Positions 1-8,083 of a DNA stretch of 64,000 bases are shown here, one piece after another. A program made the translations under genes and the position numbers. How positions within the stretch are numbered: position 1 is the stretch's first letter; every line of letters begins with the position of its first letter. Source of the stretch: Sciscionella sediminilitoris (GTDB lineage Bacteria; Actinomycetota; Actinomycetes; Mycobacteriales; Pseudonocardiaceae); assembly GCF_000737195.2 (NCBI RefSeq), contig NZ_JALM01000068.1, positions 1-64,000 on the forward strand. Direction: 5' to 3'. The notes beneath the pieces were generated by a model. It did not search any database and had not been told where the DNA came from. It saw only the letters and a list, made by a program, of their open reading frames with translations.

Positions 1-155
1 GTTACGAGACACCCCTTAGCAAGGTGTGGTGGTGATGCTGACAGTCGATCGGTTTTCTTCAGCAAATTCGCTCATCGCCGGCCGATGACAACGTGAAGCC
101 GGAGCGGCTCTGTAAGGAGGTGATTCCTCGTGCTGGAACGAGTTGGGTGCGATAG

Positions 156-2255
156 TCAGTCAGGAAGCCAGTTCATTCCGCTAGCCAGTACGATCAATTC
201 CTGGGTCGCCCGGGTCAGTGCAACGTAGAGTCCGCGCCGTCCGGCGGCTGATTCTGCGATGAGCTCATCCGGTTCGTAGAGCACAACCGCGTCGTATTCG
301 AGCCCCTTCGCATCCAGGCTGCCCACCACGCGGATCCGGTCATCGGTGAACCTGTCCAGCCAGCCGCTAGCCTCGGTGACCCGGTCCATCGCGGTGATCA
401 CACCGACTGTGCCCGCCACCGAATCGAGCAGTTCGCTTACCGCCGCGCGCACATCCTCCGGCGCGGTGCCGGAATGGATGCGCGGCTCGACCCCGGTGGC
501 GCGCACTGCGTCCGGAAGTAGCTCGCTCTCAGTGTAGGGGGCGACCACGCGTGCGGCGAGCCCGAAGATCTCCGCCGAGTTCCGGTAGTTGGTGGCGAGT
601 GTGAAGTCACGCCATGCGCTCTGCCGTTCGAGTGCGGTCCGCATCGCGGCGACCGATTCCTCCGGCCGTGCCCAAGAGGACTGCACCGGGTCGCCGACGA
701 TCGTCCAGCTTGCGAATCGGCCGCGCCGTCCGACCATGCGCCACTGCATCGGGGACAGGTCCTGGGCCTCGTCCACGACCACGTGCGCGTATTCCTCGTA
801 GACCTGAGGCATCGACAGACCGGCGCTGCGGCCCGAGCGCTTGCGCGGATGACCGAGCAGCACCCGTAGTTCGTCGAGCAACGGGATGTCCGAGACGGTG
901 AAACCCTGTTCCTCGATCCCGGCGAACGAGGCGGCGAGTGTCCGTACCTCGGACGCGGTGAGGGTCTTGCCCGCGGCACGCGCGAGCCTGCGCTCGTCGG
1001 CGAGCCCGCGCAGCACATCGGCGGGGGAGGCGAGCACCCAGAACCGCACCACGAAGCGGTGGAAATCGAGCCGTTCCGCCATATCGTCGAGGAACTGCGC
1101 GCGATCGAAGGACAGTTCGCCGCCGGAGTTCTCGGCGAGCGTGGAAGCCTTGTCCCACAAGGCCTCCAGCAGCATCTCCGCGGCGATCACCCGGGACGCG
1201 TTCGGCAGTCCGCCGCGTGCGTGCACCTTGCGTCGCAGCCTGGCCAGCTCGCGTCCCTCGAGGCGCAGCACCTGGCCCTTGTAGGTGGTGCGCAGTTCCC
1301 CGGGAGCATCCTCCGGGGCGAGCCGCACCGCAGAGCGCAGCACCTTGCGCATCCGCTCCTCACCCTTGAGGGTGGCCAGCTCCGCACCATCCTGTCGAGT
1401 GGCGCGGACCCCGTCGAACACCTCCCCGAGCGAACGCAGCTCCGCGGAGTCCTCACCGATCGAGGGAAGCACGCGGGAGATGTAGTTGGTGAACACCGGA
1501 GAAGGGCCGACGACCAGCAGCCCCGAACCGGCCATCGCGCGGCGGTCCCGGTAGAGCAGGTAGGCCGCGCGATGCAGGGCGACCGCGGTCTTTCCGGTAC
1601 CCGGGCCGCCGGTGATCTGGGTGACCCCCTTGGCCGGGGCGCGGATCGCCTCGTCCTGTTCCTTCTGGATGGTGGCCACGATGTTGTGCATCCGCTCGCC
1701 GCGTGCCCGGGACAGCGAGGCCATCAGCGCGCCCTCGCCGACCACCCGCAGCCCCTCGCCGAGGTGGTCCGGCATGAGCAGGTCGTCGTCGATATCGGTG
1801 ACCGTCCCCCCGCTCGAGCGGATCACCCTGCGGCGGATCACGTCCATCGGCTGGTCGGCGGTGGCCTGGTAGAACGCGGCCGACGCGGGGGCGCGCCAGT
1901 CGGTGACCAGGTTGTTGTACTCCTCGTCGCGGATGCCGAGCCGTCCGACGTAGATGGTTTCCCCGTCGACGAGGTCGAGCCTGCCGAACACCAGTCCCTC
2001 ATGTTCGGCGTCGAGCGACTGCAGCACCTTGGAGGCGTGCGCGACCATGATGTCGCGCTGCAGCAGCATCTGTCCCGCCTCGAGCTCGTCCTCGTTGCGC
2101 GCGCCGTCCGCGACGGCGAAACCCTTGTCTCGCATGGATTCCGCGTGCGTCCGCAGCTCGGTGACCCTGGCGTACACCCGGTCGACGTGGCGCTGCTCGA
2201 TCGCGATCTCGGCGGCCTGAGCTGCCAGGCCCTCATCCGTCGTCGTTCTGGACAC
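156..2255 (-). CDS. helD: HelD/HelR-type RNA polymerase-recycling ATPase (UvrD-like helicase fold)
   Basis: The 699-residue protein has an N-terminal coiled-coil region (about residues 1-75), a Walker A motif GGPGTGKTAVALH near residue 217, a DEAQDLSPMQW Walker B/motif II near residue 494, and a superfamily 1 C-terminal motif with YVALTRA near residue 680. This layout fits HelD proteins, which use ATP to free stalled or drug-bound RNA polymerase from nucleic acid rather than unwinding DNA. The chosen start is GTG at 2255. An ATG at 2259-2257 is out of frame. I saw no rifampicin-associated element in the 196 bp upstream, so the rifampicin-inducible HelR subtype is not supported. It is divergent from rsmD. 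A generic UvrD/Rep helicase is the main alternative. Confidence 0.85.
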   Translation of the reverse strand: MSRTTTDEGLAAQAAEIAIEQRHVDRVYARVTELRTHAESMRDKGFAVADGARNEDELEAGQMLLQRDIMVAHASKVLQSLDAEHEGLVFGRLDLVDGETIYVGRLGIRDEEYNNLVTDWRAPASAAFYQATADQPMDVIRRRVIRSSGGTVTDIDDDLLMPDHLGEGLRVVGEGALMASLSRARGERMHNIVATIQKEQDEAIRAPAKGVTQITGGPGTGKTAVALHRAAYLLYRDRRAMAGSGLLVVGPSPVFTNYISRVLPSIGEDSAELRSLGEVFDGVRATRQDGAELATLKGEERMRKVLRSAVRLAPEDAPGELRTTYKGQVLRLEGRELARLRRKVHARGGLPNASRVIAAEMLLEALWDKASTLAENSGGELSFDRAQFLDDMAERLDFHRFVVRFWVLASPADVLRGLADERRLARAAGKTLTASEVRTLAASFAGIEEQGFTVSDIPLLDELRVLLGHPRKRSGRSAGLSMPQVYEEYAHVVVDEAQDLSPMQWRMVGRRGRFASWTIVGDPVQSSWARPEESVAAMRTALERQSAWRDFTLATNYRNSAEIFGLAARVVAPYTESELLPDAVRATGVEPRIHSGTAPEDVRAAVSELLDSVAGTVGVITAMDRVTEASGWLDRFTDDRIRVVGSLDAKGLEYDAVVLYEPDELIAESAAGRRGLYVALTRATQELIVLASGMNWLPD

Positions 2256-2451
2256 CCATCGCTCCGCTAGCTACCCGCTCCTGAACGCCTGAGATCATCC
2301 GCCGTGCCTCCCCGGCCGGTAATCTCAGACGCTCGAGCTTACGTCGCGTGCGCGCGTACGTCCGCCCCTGGTCGGTGAATGTTGCCGTCCGGGGGCCGCG
2401 TAAACTGGAACTCGTGACAGCGCACCCGCATCCGCGTGGCCCGGAGGCGCG

Positions 2452-3006
2452 GTGACCAGGATCGTCGCAGGCAGCGTCGGTGGCAGACGGATCAAGGTGC
2501 CGCCGAAGGGGACGCGGCCGACCGCGGAACGGGTTCGCGAGGCGCTGTTCTCCGCGCTCGAATCCGATGACCGGGTGACCGGCCGGGTGCTTGACCTCTA
2601 CGCCGGATCCGGCGCCCTCGGTATCGAGGCGCTCTCCCGTGGCGCTCACGAGGCCGTGTTCGTGGAATCCGACGGCCGTGCGGCCGGGGTGCTGCGCGCC
2701 AACCTCGTCGAGCTCGGTCTCACCGGATCGCAGGTGGTGCGAGGCAAAGTGGAGACCGTGCTCGCCACATCCCCGGCGGCCTCGTTCGATTTGGTGCTCG
2801 CCGATCCGCCGTACGCCATCGCCGAACCCCAACTGGGCACCGTGCTGCAAGAACTGACCGAAGGCTGGCTGGCCGAGGACGCCATGCTCGTACTCGAGAC
2901 ATCCGCGCGCGCCACTGAACCGAACTGGCCGCACGGCCTCGAACCGGTGCGGGCACGCCGCTACGGAGAGACCACCGTGCACCAGGCGGTGTTCACGGGC
3001 GGTTAG
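2452..3006 (+). CDS. rsmD: 16S rRNA (guanine966-N2)-methyltransferase RsmD
   Basis: The 184-residue protein begins TRIVAGSVGGRRI and contains the SAM-binding loop LDLYAGSGALGIEAL (about residues 46-60) and the catalytic N6/N2-methyltransferase motif DPPY near residue 123. Both are diagnostic of RsmD, which methylates G966 of 16S rRNA during 30S assembly. The length is typical. GTG at 2452 is the only suitable start before the N-terminal family motif. The gene sits 11 nt upstream of coaD, the same pairing as in mycobacteria, so the two are probably cotranscribed. Confidence 0.95.
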   Translation: MTRIVAGSVGGRRIKVPPKGTRPTAERVREALFSALESDDRVTGRVLDLYAGSGALGIEALSRGAHEAVFVESDGRAAGVLRANLVELGLTGSQVVRGKVETVLATSPAASFDLVLADPPYAIAEPQLGTVLQELTEGWLAEDAMLVLETSARATEPNWPHGLEPVRARRYGETTVHQAVFTGG

Positions 3007-3017
3007 GCTGCACAGCC

Positions 3018-3497
3018 ATGCGCAGAGCGGTCTGTCCCGGTTCCTATGATCCGATCACCAACGGGCACCTCGACGTGATCGAGCGGGCCAGCGGCCTGTT
3101 CGACGAGGTCATCGTCGCGGTGGGGATCAACAAGAACAAGCGCACCCTGTTCACCGTGGAGCAGCGGCTGGCGATGATCGCGCAGGTCACCGAGGAGTTC
3201 GGCAATGTGCGCGCCGACTCCTACGAGGGCCTGCTGGTCGACTACTGCCGGGCCGAGCAGGCCCCCGCGATCGTGAAGGGGATCCGCGCGGCTGGTGATT
3301 TCGACTACGAGTTGCAGATGGCGCAGATGAACCATGGCCTCACCGGAGTCGAGACGCTGTTCCTGCCCACCAGTCCGCGCTACTCCTTCCTGTCCTCCTC
3401 GCTGGTCAAGGAGGTCGCCGCGCACGGCGGAACGGTGGACGGGCTGCTCCCGGCCACCGTGCACGAGCGGCTGCTTGAGCGGCTCGCGCAGGACTGA
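3018..3497 (+). CDS. coaD: Phosphopantetheine adenylyltransferase
   Basis: The 159-residue protein carries PGSYDPITNGHLDVIERA at its N-terminus with the TNGH nucleotidyltransferase signature, and the C-terminal SPRYSFLSSSLVKEVA motif of CoaD. The enzyme transfers AMP from ATP to 4'-phosphopantetheine in the fourth step of coenzyme A synthesis and is a cytoplasmic hexamer in characterised species. The length matches the family exactly. It follows rsmD with an 11 nt gap, indicating one transcript, and faces a convergent GNAT gene 23 nt beyond its stop. Confidence 0.97.
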   Translation: MRRAVCPGSYDPITNGHLDVIERASGLFDEVIVAVGINKNKRTLFTVEQRLAMIAQVTEEFGNVRADSYEGLLVDYCRAEQAPAIVKGIRAAGDFDYELQMAQMNHGLTGVETLFLPTSPRYSFLSSSLVKEVAAHGGTVDGLLPATVHERLLERLAQD

Positions 3498-3520
3498 GCC
3501 GGCGCCGAGTCAGTCCTCGC

Positions 3521-3985
3521 TCAGCTGAGGGCGAGCTTCATCCCGATGTGGGTGTGCTCGAAACCGAGCCGCTCGTAGAACCGGTGCGCATCGGTCCGTT
3601 TCAGGTCCGAGGTGAGCTGAACGAGGACCGCACCCTCGTCGCGGGCGTGGTCCACCGCCCAGCGCACCAGGCGTTCGCCGAGCCGGTTCCCACGCTGATC
3701 GGAGCGCACCCGGACACCCTCGATCTGCGCCCGCAGCGCTCCGCCCCTGGACAGTCCGGGCAGCCAGCTCAGCTGGAGAGTGCCGACCGGTTCGCCACCC
3801 GACTCGGCTACGACCAGCAGTTCGCTCGGGTCGGTGTCGATCCGGTCGAATGCCTCGAGATAGCGCGGATCGTCGGCGGGGTACTCACGCTTCGCGCCGA
3901 GGAAATCGTCGGAGAGCATCGCGACGATCGCGGATACGTCGGCGCGCTGTGCCTTGCGGATGATGGTTCCTTCGTCGTCACTCAC
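3521..3985 (-). CDS. GNAT family N-acetyltransferase
   Basis: This is a 154-residue single-domain GNAT protein. The acetyl-CoA pyrophosphate-binding motif A reads VRSDQRGNRLGERLVRWAVDHA (Q/R-x-x-G-x-G/A type, about residues 94-115), followed by motif B with HRFYERLGFEHTHIGMKL at the C-terminus. Substrate cannot be deduced. GTG at 3985 starts the first family motif. It is convergent with coaD and divergent from the secreted RNase gene 62 bp away. Function in resistance, metabolite or protein acetylation is open. Confidence 0.85.
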   Translation of the reverse strand: MSDDEGTIIRKAQRADVSAIVAMLSDDFLGAKREYPADDPRYLEAFDRIDTDPSELLVVAESGGEPVGTLQLSWLPGLSRGGALRAQIEGVRVRSDQRGNRLGERLVRWAVDHARDEGAVLVQLTSDLKRTDAHRFYERLGFEHTHIGMKLALS

Positions 3986-4047
3986 GCGGAGAATCTTTCA
4001 CCGCGAAGAAAGCCCGAGGACACCTGGGGCGGTTAGGGTCACCGGTC

Positions 4048-4506
4048 ATGCGCACACCGAACACAGGCCACATTCGCAACCGCTTCCTCGCCCCGGTGCT
4101 CGCCGGTGTCTTCGCGCTTGCCGCGCTGCTCGGCTGCGCCGGGCCCGCTGTCGGCGATCCGGGCCTGGCCACGCACACCGCTCACGCCGTCGCCGCGCAA
4201 CCGAACTGCGGGGACACCTCGAGCTACAAGAAGGTCGACCTCTCCACGCTGCCGAAGGAGGCGACCGACACGGTGAACCTGATCAAGAAGGGCGGTCCGT
4301 ACCCGTATCCGCAGGACGGCACGGTGTTCAGCAATCGTGAGGGAATTCTGCCGAAATGTGATTCCGGGTACTACCACGAATTCACCGTGAAGACTCCGGG
4401 TAGTGATGACCGGGGTGCGCGGCGGTTCGTCACCGGAAAAGGTTCCGAGTACTTCTACACAGACGATCACTACAAGTCGTTCTCGCTCGTCAACGTGGGC
4501 GCCTGA
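4048..4506 (+). CDS. Secreted guanyl-specific ribonuclease, RNase Sa/T1 family
   Basis: The 152-residue precursor has a signal sequence (residues 1-30) ending in LLGC, which could be a lipobox, then a mature domain that aligns well with Streptomyces RNase Sa: LPKEATDTVNLI, GGPYPYPQDGTVFSNRE, YYHEFTV, DRGARRFVTG and DDHYKSFSLV. The catalytic set is intact: Glu111, Arg122, Arg126 and His141 correspond to RNase Sa Glu54, Arg65, Arg69 and His85. The family cleaves RNA 3' of guanosine outside the cell. Oddities: the C-terminal cysteine that forms the family disulfide is missing, while Cys104 appears in an internal loop beside Cys54. No barstar-like inhibitor gene lies next to it. Confidence 0.92.
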   Translation: MRTPNTGHIRNRFLAPVLAGVFALAALLGCAGPAVGDPGLATHTAHAVAAQPNCGDTSSYKKVDLSTLPKEATDTVNLIKKGGPYPYPQDGTVFSNREGILPKCDSGYYHEFTVKTPGSDDRGARRFVTGKGSEYFYTDDHYKSFSLVNVGA

Positions 4507-4615
4507 GCACGTAGGGGACACGCCAGGGCGCCCGGCATCCGGGAAATGACCGCACCCGCGAGTCACACTGTCGGGGAAACAACGACGCGGTGACGTTGGG
4601 TCAGGAGTGTGGATC

Positions 4616-5389
4616 GTGTACCGGGTGTTCGAAGCCCTCGATGAGGTCGTAACCATCCTCGAGGAATCGCGCGGCGTCCCGATGACGGCGAACTGTGTCG
4701 TGCCGAGAGGCGATGTGCTCGAGCTGCTCGACGATGTGCGGGACGCATTGCCGAGCGAGCTCGACGACGCCCAGGACGTGCTCGATCGCCGGGACGAGAT
4801 CGTGGCCACCGCCGAGCACGAGTCCGAGCAGACCATCTCCAAGGCCAATCTCGAGGCCGAGGAGACGACCGGGAACGCGCGGGAAGAAGCCGAGCGGATG
4901 CTCGCCGAAGCCCAGCGCAAGGTCGAGGAGATGCTCGAGGCCGCGCAGGCGGAGGCGAATCAGACCATCGAGGCGGGCCGGGCCGAGTACGAGCGGCTCA
5001 GCGACGCCGGCCAGGCCAACTATGAGCAGGCCGTCGCCGCCGGGCAGGCCGAACAGGACCGGCTCGTCTCCCAGTCCGAGGTGGTGCGCGCCTCGCAGGC
5101 CGAGGGCACGCGCATCGTCGAGGCGGCGCACGCCGAGACCGATCGGGTGCGCGCGGACTGTGATGTGTACGTGGATACCAAACTCGCCGAGTTCGAGGAC
5201 CTGCTGCACCACACGATGCGCACCATCGACAACGGCCGGGCACATCTGCGCCCGCAGGGAATGCCCCCGCAGCCTTCACCCCAGTACCAGCAGCAGTATC
5301 AGCAGCAGCAATACCAGGAGCAGCAGTACCAGGAACCGCAGCGTCAGCAGCACAACGACTTGGACGTGCCCTTCGACTACACGGCCTAG
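4616..5389 (+). CDS. sepIVA: SepIVA-like DivIVA-domain cell-division/envelope protein
   Basis: The 257-residue protein starts YRVFEALDEVVTILEESRGVPMT and VVPRGDVLELLDDVRDALP, the hallmark of actinobacterial SepIVA. It continues as a long Ala/Glu-rich coiled coil (about residues 45-215) and ends in a low-complexity Gln/Tyr/Pro tail (about 222-250). In mycobacteria SepIVA is essential for division and intracellular membrane-domain organisation. GTG 4616 is preferred over GTG 4607 because AGGAG at 4601-4605 gives 10 nt spacing to 4616 but only 1 nt to 4607. Neighbour DUF177 is the same as in Mycobacterium. The Gln tail is encoded by near-repeating CAG codons and probably varies between strains. 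Confidence 0.88.
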   Translation: MYRVFEALDEVVTILEESRGVPMTANCVVPRGDVLELLDDVRDALPSELDDAQDVLDRRDEIVATAEHESEQTISKANLEAEETTGNAREEAERMLAEAQRKVEEMLEAAQAEANQTIEAGRAEYERLSDAGQANYEQAVAAGQAEQDRLVSQSEVVRASQAEGTRIVEAAHAETDRVRADCDVYVDTKLAEFEDLLHHTMRTIDNGRAHLRPQGMPPQPSPQYQQQYQQQQYQEQQYQEPQRQQHNDLDVPFDYTA

Positions 5390-5466
5390 GAACTCTCTTC
5401 GCGTTCCACGATTACCTCGCGTAACCTGTACGGCGGGGGTCGACAAGCAGCCGTGCCGATCGAGGG

Positions 5467-6048
5467 ATGACAGTGTCGCAGCAGCAAACACGCCGTGGTT
5501 CGGTGAATCCGTGGGTGCTCGACACCCGCATGCTCGGCAGGCGCCCCGGTACATCCAGGACCTACGAGTACGAGGCTCCGATCGGGATGGAGCTCGGTGT
5601 GCCCGATGTGGTGACCATCGCCGAGGACGCTCCGGTCCGGCTGGACCTGCTCGCCGAGGCGGTCGTGGAGGGCGTGCTGGTGAGCGGGACGGCGAGCGTG
5701 GACTACACGGGCGCCTGTATGCGCTGCCTGGATCCGGTGCACGGCGAGACGGGCGCCGAGGTCATGGAGCTGTTCGCGTACCCGGAGAGCACCACCGAGG
5801 AGACCACCGAGTCCGACGAGGTGTTCCGGCTGGTCGACGACCTCGCCGACCTGGAGCCGATCGTGCGGGACGCCCTGGTGCTCGCGCTGCCCCAGGCGCC
5901 GCTGTGCTCCCCGGACTGCCCCGGTCTGTGCGTGGATTGCGGCAGGAAGTGGGCCGATCTCGAGCCCGGACACACGCATGAGAGAATTGATCCTCGGTGG
6001 GCCGCGCTGCGCGAGCGTTTCGGTGGCCCCGAGCAGAACCAAGACTAG
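5467..6048 (+). CDS. YceD/DUF177 family protein (probable 23S rRNA accumulation factor)
   Basis: The 193-residue protein matches the YceD/DUF177 family: N-terminal NPWVLDTRMLGRRPGT, central CMRCLDPVHGE with a CxxC pair, and a C-terminal cysteine cluster CSPDCPGLCVDCGRKWADLE that probably binds metal. YceD-type proteins are linked to 23S rRNA processing or stability, and the gene precedes rpmF in many bacteria, as here (37 nt gap). The downstream order rpmF-rnc-mutM suggests one ribosome/RNA-processing operon. ATG at 5467 is the natural start. Confidence 0.88.
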   Translation: MTVSQQQTRRGSVNPWVLDTRMLGRRPGTSRTYEYEAPIGMELGVPDVVTIAEDAPVRLDLLAEAVVEGVLVSGTASVDYTGACMRCLDPVHGETGAEVMELFAYPESTTEETTESDEVFRLVDDLADLEPIVRDALVLALPQAPLCSPDCPGLCVDCGRKWADLEPGHTHERIDPRWAALRERFGGPEQNQD

Positions 6049-6085
6049 TTCCCAAGGCTAGTTCTCAGACTCAAGGAGAAACCTC

Positions 6086-6271
6086 GTGGCCGTCCCGAAG
6101 CGGAAGATGTCGCGCTCGAACACGCGTACGCGCCGTTCGCAGTGGAAGACGACTGCGCCGAACCTCGTGGCTTGCTCGAACCGCGCCTGCCGCCAGCCGA
6201 AGCTCCAGCACGTCGCCTGCCCGTCGTGCGGCCAGTACGACGGTCGGCGGGTCGTCGAACCCGCCAACTGA
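6086..6271 (+). CDS. rpmF: 50S ribosomal protein L32 (zinc-binding form)
   Basis: The 61-residue protein starts [19 protein letters not shown], diagnostic of L32. It retains four cysteines in a C-x4-C ... C-x2-C arrangement (CSNRAC and CPSC), so it is the zinc-ribbon (C+) form. The start is GTG at 6086 with AAGGAG about 8 nt upstream. The first pair is spaced by four residues rather than the more common two. Protein and order (DUF177-rpmF-rnc) fit a conserved operon. Confidence 0.96.
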   Translation: MAVPKRKMSRSNTRTRRSQWKTTAPNLVACSNRACRQPKLQHVACPSCGQYDGRRVVEPAN

Positions 6272-6285
6272 CCAGGGCGTCGCTC

Positions 6286-7029
6286 GTGCCGGATCGCCAG
6301 CAGGGCAATGCGTCCCCGGACCGGGGGCCACTGCTCGAAGCGCTCGGCGTGGCGATTGACGACGACCTGCTCACGCTCGCGCTCACGCATCGGTCCTACG
6401 CGTACGAGCACGGTGGTCTTCCGCCGAACGAGCGGTTGGAGTTCCTCGGAGACTCCGTACTCGGTCTCGTCGTCACCGACCACCTGTACCGCACTCATCC
6501 GGATCTGCCGGAGGGCCAGCTCGCGAAACTGCGGGCGAGCGTGGTTAACATGCACGCGCTCGCCTCGGTGGCGCGCGAGCTCGGGCCCGGTGGGCTCGGT
6601 GCGCACCTGTTGCTCGGCAAGGGCGAGGAACTCACCGGAGGCCGGGACAAGGCGAGCATTCTCGCCGACGGCCTCGAAGCCATGATCGGCGCGGTGTACC
6701 TGCAGAACGGGATCGAGATCGCAACCGGATGCGTGCACCGGCTGTTCGATCCGCTGCTCGCCGAGGCCCCGAATCTGGGGGCGGGCCTCGACTGGAAGAC
6801 CAGCCTGCAGGAACTCACCGCAGCCAACGGGCTCGGTGTGCCCGAGTATCAGATCGCCGAGGACGGGCCCGACCACCGCAAGGAGTTCACCGCGACCGTG
6901 TTCGTGCGCTCCACCGCGCACGGCAACGGGATCGGCAAGACGAAGAAGGAAGCCGAGCAGAAGGCGGCGGAGGCGGCTTGGCGCACGCTGTCCGCCGAGT
7001 TCGGAACCGGCGACGGCGAAGAAGGCTGA
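6286..7029 (+). CDS. rnc: Ribonuclease III
   Basis: The 247-residue protein has the RNase III signature [16 protein letters not shown] (about residues 47-62) with the metal-binding acidic residues, [10 protein letters not shown] upstream of it, and a C-terminal double-stranded RNA-binding domain from [12 protein letters not shown] to the end. It processes rRNA precursors and other duplex RNAs. The reading frame is open further upstream through rpmF, but the conserved protein begins with PDRQQGN, so GTG 6286, 14 nt after the rpmF stop, is chosen; translation is probably coupled. mutM follows after 45 nt. Confidence 0.95.
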   Translation: MPDRQQGNASPDRGPLLEALGVAIDDDLLTLALTHRSYAYEHGGLPPNERLEFLGDSVLGLVVTDHLYRTHPDLPEGQLAKLRASVVNMHALASVARELGPGGLGAHLLLGKGEELTGGRDKASILADGLEAMIGAVYLQNGIEIATGCVHRLFDPLLAEAPNLGAGLDWKTSLQELTAANGLGVPEYQIAEDGPDHRKEFTATVFVRSTAHGNGIGKTKKEAEQKAAEAAWRTLSAEFGTGDGEEG

Positions 7030-7074
7030 GCGGGAGAAACCCCAGCCGGACAAGACTCAGCGGAAGAAGATCGA

Positions 7075-7932
7075 GTGCCCGAACTTCCCGAGGTCGAGGT
7101 CGTCCGAACCGGCCTCGAGGCACACGTACTCGGCAGGGAGATCGCCGCCGTCGAGGTACTGCATCCGCGTGCCGTGCGCAGGCACGTCCCCGGCGCCGAT
7201 GATTTCGGCGCACGGCTGCGCGGCACCCGATTCCTCGCGGCCCGGCGCAGGGGCAAATACCTGTGGCTGCCGACCAGCGCCGGTGAGGCGGTGCTCGGTC
7301 ATCTCGGAATGAGCGGGCAGCTGCTCATCCAGCCGCCGGACGCGCCGGCAGAGACGCACCTGCGGGTACGGGTCCGGTTCGCCGACGAAGGACCCGAGCT
7401 GCGATTCGTCGACCAGCGCACCTTCGGTGGGCTCTCGGTCGAAGACCTTCTCGACGGGGTTCCCGAGCCGATCGCGCACATCGCGGCCGATCCGCTCGAA
7501 CCCGGGTTCGTACCGGATGCCGTGATCACCGCGATGCGCCGCAAACGCACCGAGCTCAAACGCGCGCTGCTCGACCAGTCTTTGGTGTCCGGGATCGGCA
7601 ACATCTACGCCGACGAGGCGCTCTGGCGGGCCCGCTTGCACTGGTCGCGGCCGACGGAACGATTGCGGTCCGCCCAGGTCGGCGCCGTGCTCGAGGCGGC
7701 GACCGCGGTGATGCGCGAGGCACTGGGCGCCGGCGGCACCTCCTTCGACGCGCTCTATGTGAACGTCAACGGCCAGTCCGGCTACTTCGACCGATCGCTC
7801 TCGGTCTACGGCCGCGATGGTGAACACTGTTCTCGTTGTGGAACGGTGATCCGCAGGGAGCCGTTCATGAACCGCTCGTCCTACTTCTGCCCGCGCTGCC
7901 AGACCCGGCCCCGTGCTCGGGTGAAGGCATGA
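7075..7932 (+). CDS. mutM: Formamidopyrimidine-DNA glycosylase
   Basis: The 285-residue protein starts [10 protein letters not shown], giving the catalytic N-terminal proline (after Met removal) and Glu2 of Fpg. It has RRRGKYLWL with the conserved lysine near residue 60, [10 protein letters not shown], and a C-terminal zinc finger C-x2-C-x16-C-x2-C from CSRCG to CPRCQ including the conserved arginine. The enzyme removes 8-oxoguanine and opened purines and nicks the abasic site. It lies downstream of rnc, as in mycobacteria. The start is GTG at 7075. A small GC hairpin (7945-7959) follows the stop without a T-run. Confidence 0.96.
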   Translation: MPELPEVEVVRTGLEAHVLGREIAAVEVLHPRAVRRHVPGADDFGARLRGTRFLAARRRGKYLWLPTSAGEAVLGHLGMSGQLLIQPPDAPAETHLRVRVRFADEGPELRFVDQRTFGGLSVEDLLDGVPEPIAHIAADPLEPGFVPDAVITAMRRKRTELKRALLDQSLVSGIGNIYADEALWRARLHWSRPTERLRSAQVGAVLEAATAVMREALGAGGTSFDALYVNVNGQSGYFDRSLSVYGRDGEHCSRCGTVIRREPFMNRSSYFCPRCQTRPRARVKA

Positions 7933-8083
7933 CTGAGCGGTTTCGCCCGGTTTCCGGGCTGATCGCGCTCGCCCGGTGACCGATCGTGCTGTTCCGGGTT
8001 TCGGCGCGGGATGACCGCGTGACGAGGTACTGTGTCCTGCGGAATCCGGTTATCGGGCGGGATCGTGAAGGGCTGGAGTCGGC

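Noticed and set aside
113-228. Very strong ribosome site (AAGGAGGTGAT) before GTG 130 with a 32-codon ORF on the plus strand
   Set aside because: The ORF runs antisense into the conserved C-terminus of the HelD gene and encodes nothing recognisable; the match may be chance. It also resembles the 16S 3' end in reverse, but no flanking rRNA sequence is present.
2256-2451. Rifampicin-associated element (RAE) upstream of the HelD-type gene
   Set aside because: Looked for the inverted GGGGCTTGC-type motif and did not find it, so HelR induction by rifampicin is not claimed.
7945-7959. Terminator after mutM
   Set aside because: A 6-bp GC hairpin exists but lacks a T-run, so termination is uncertain.
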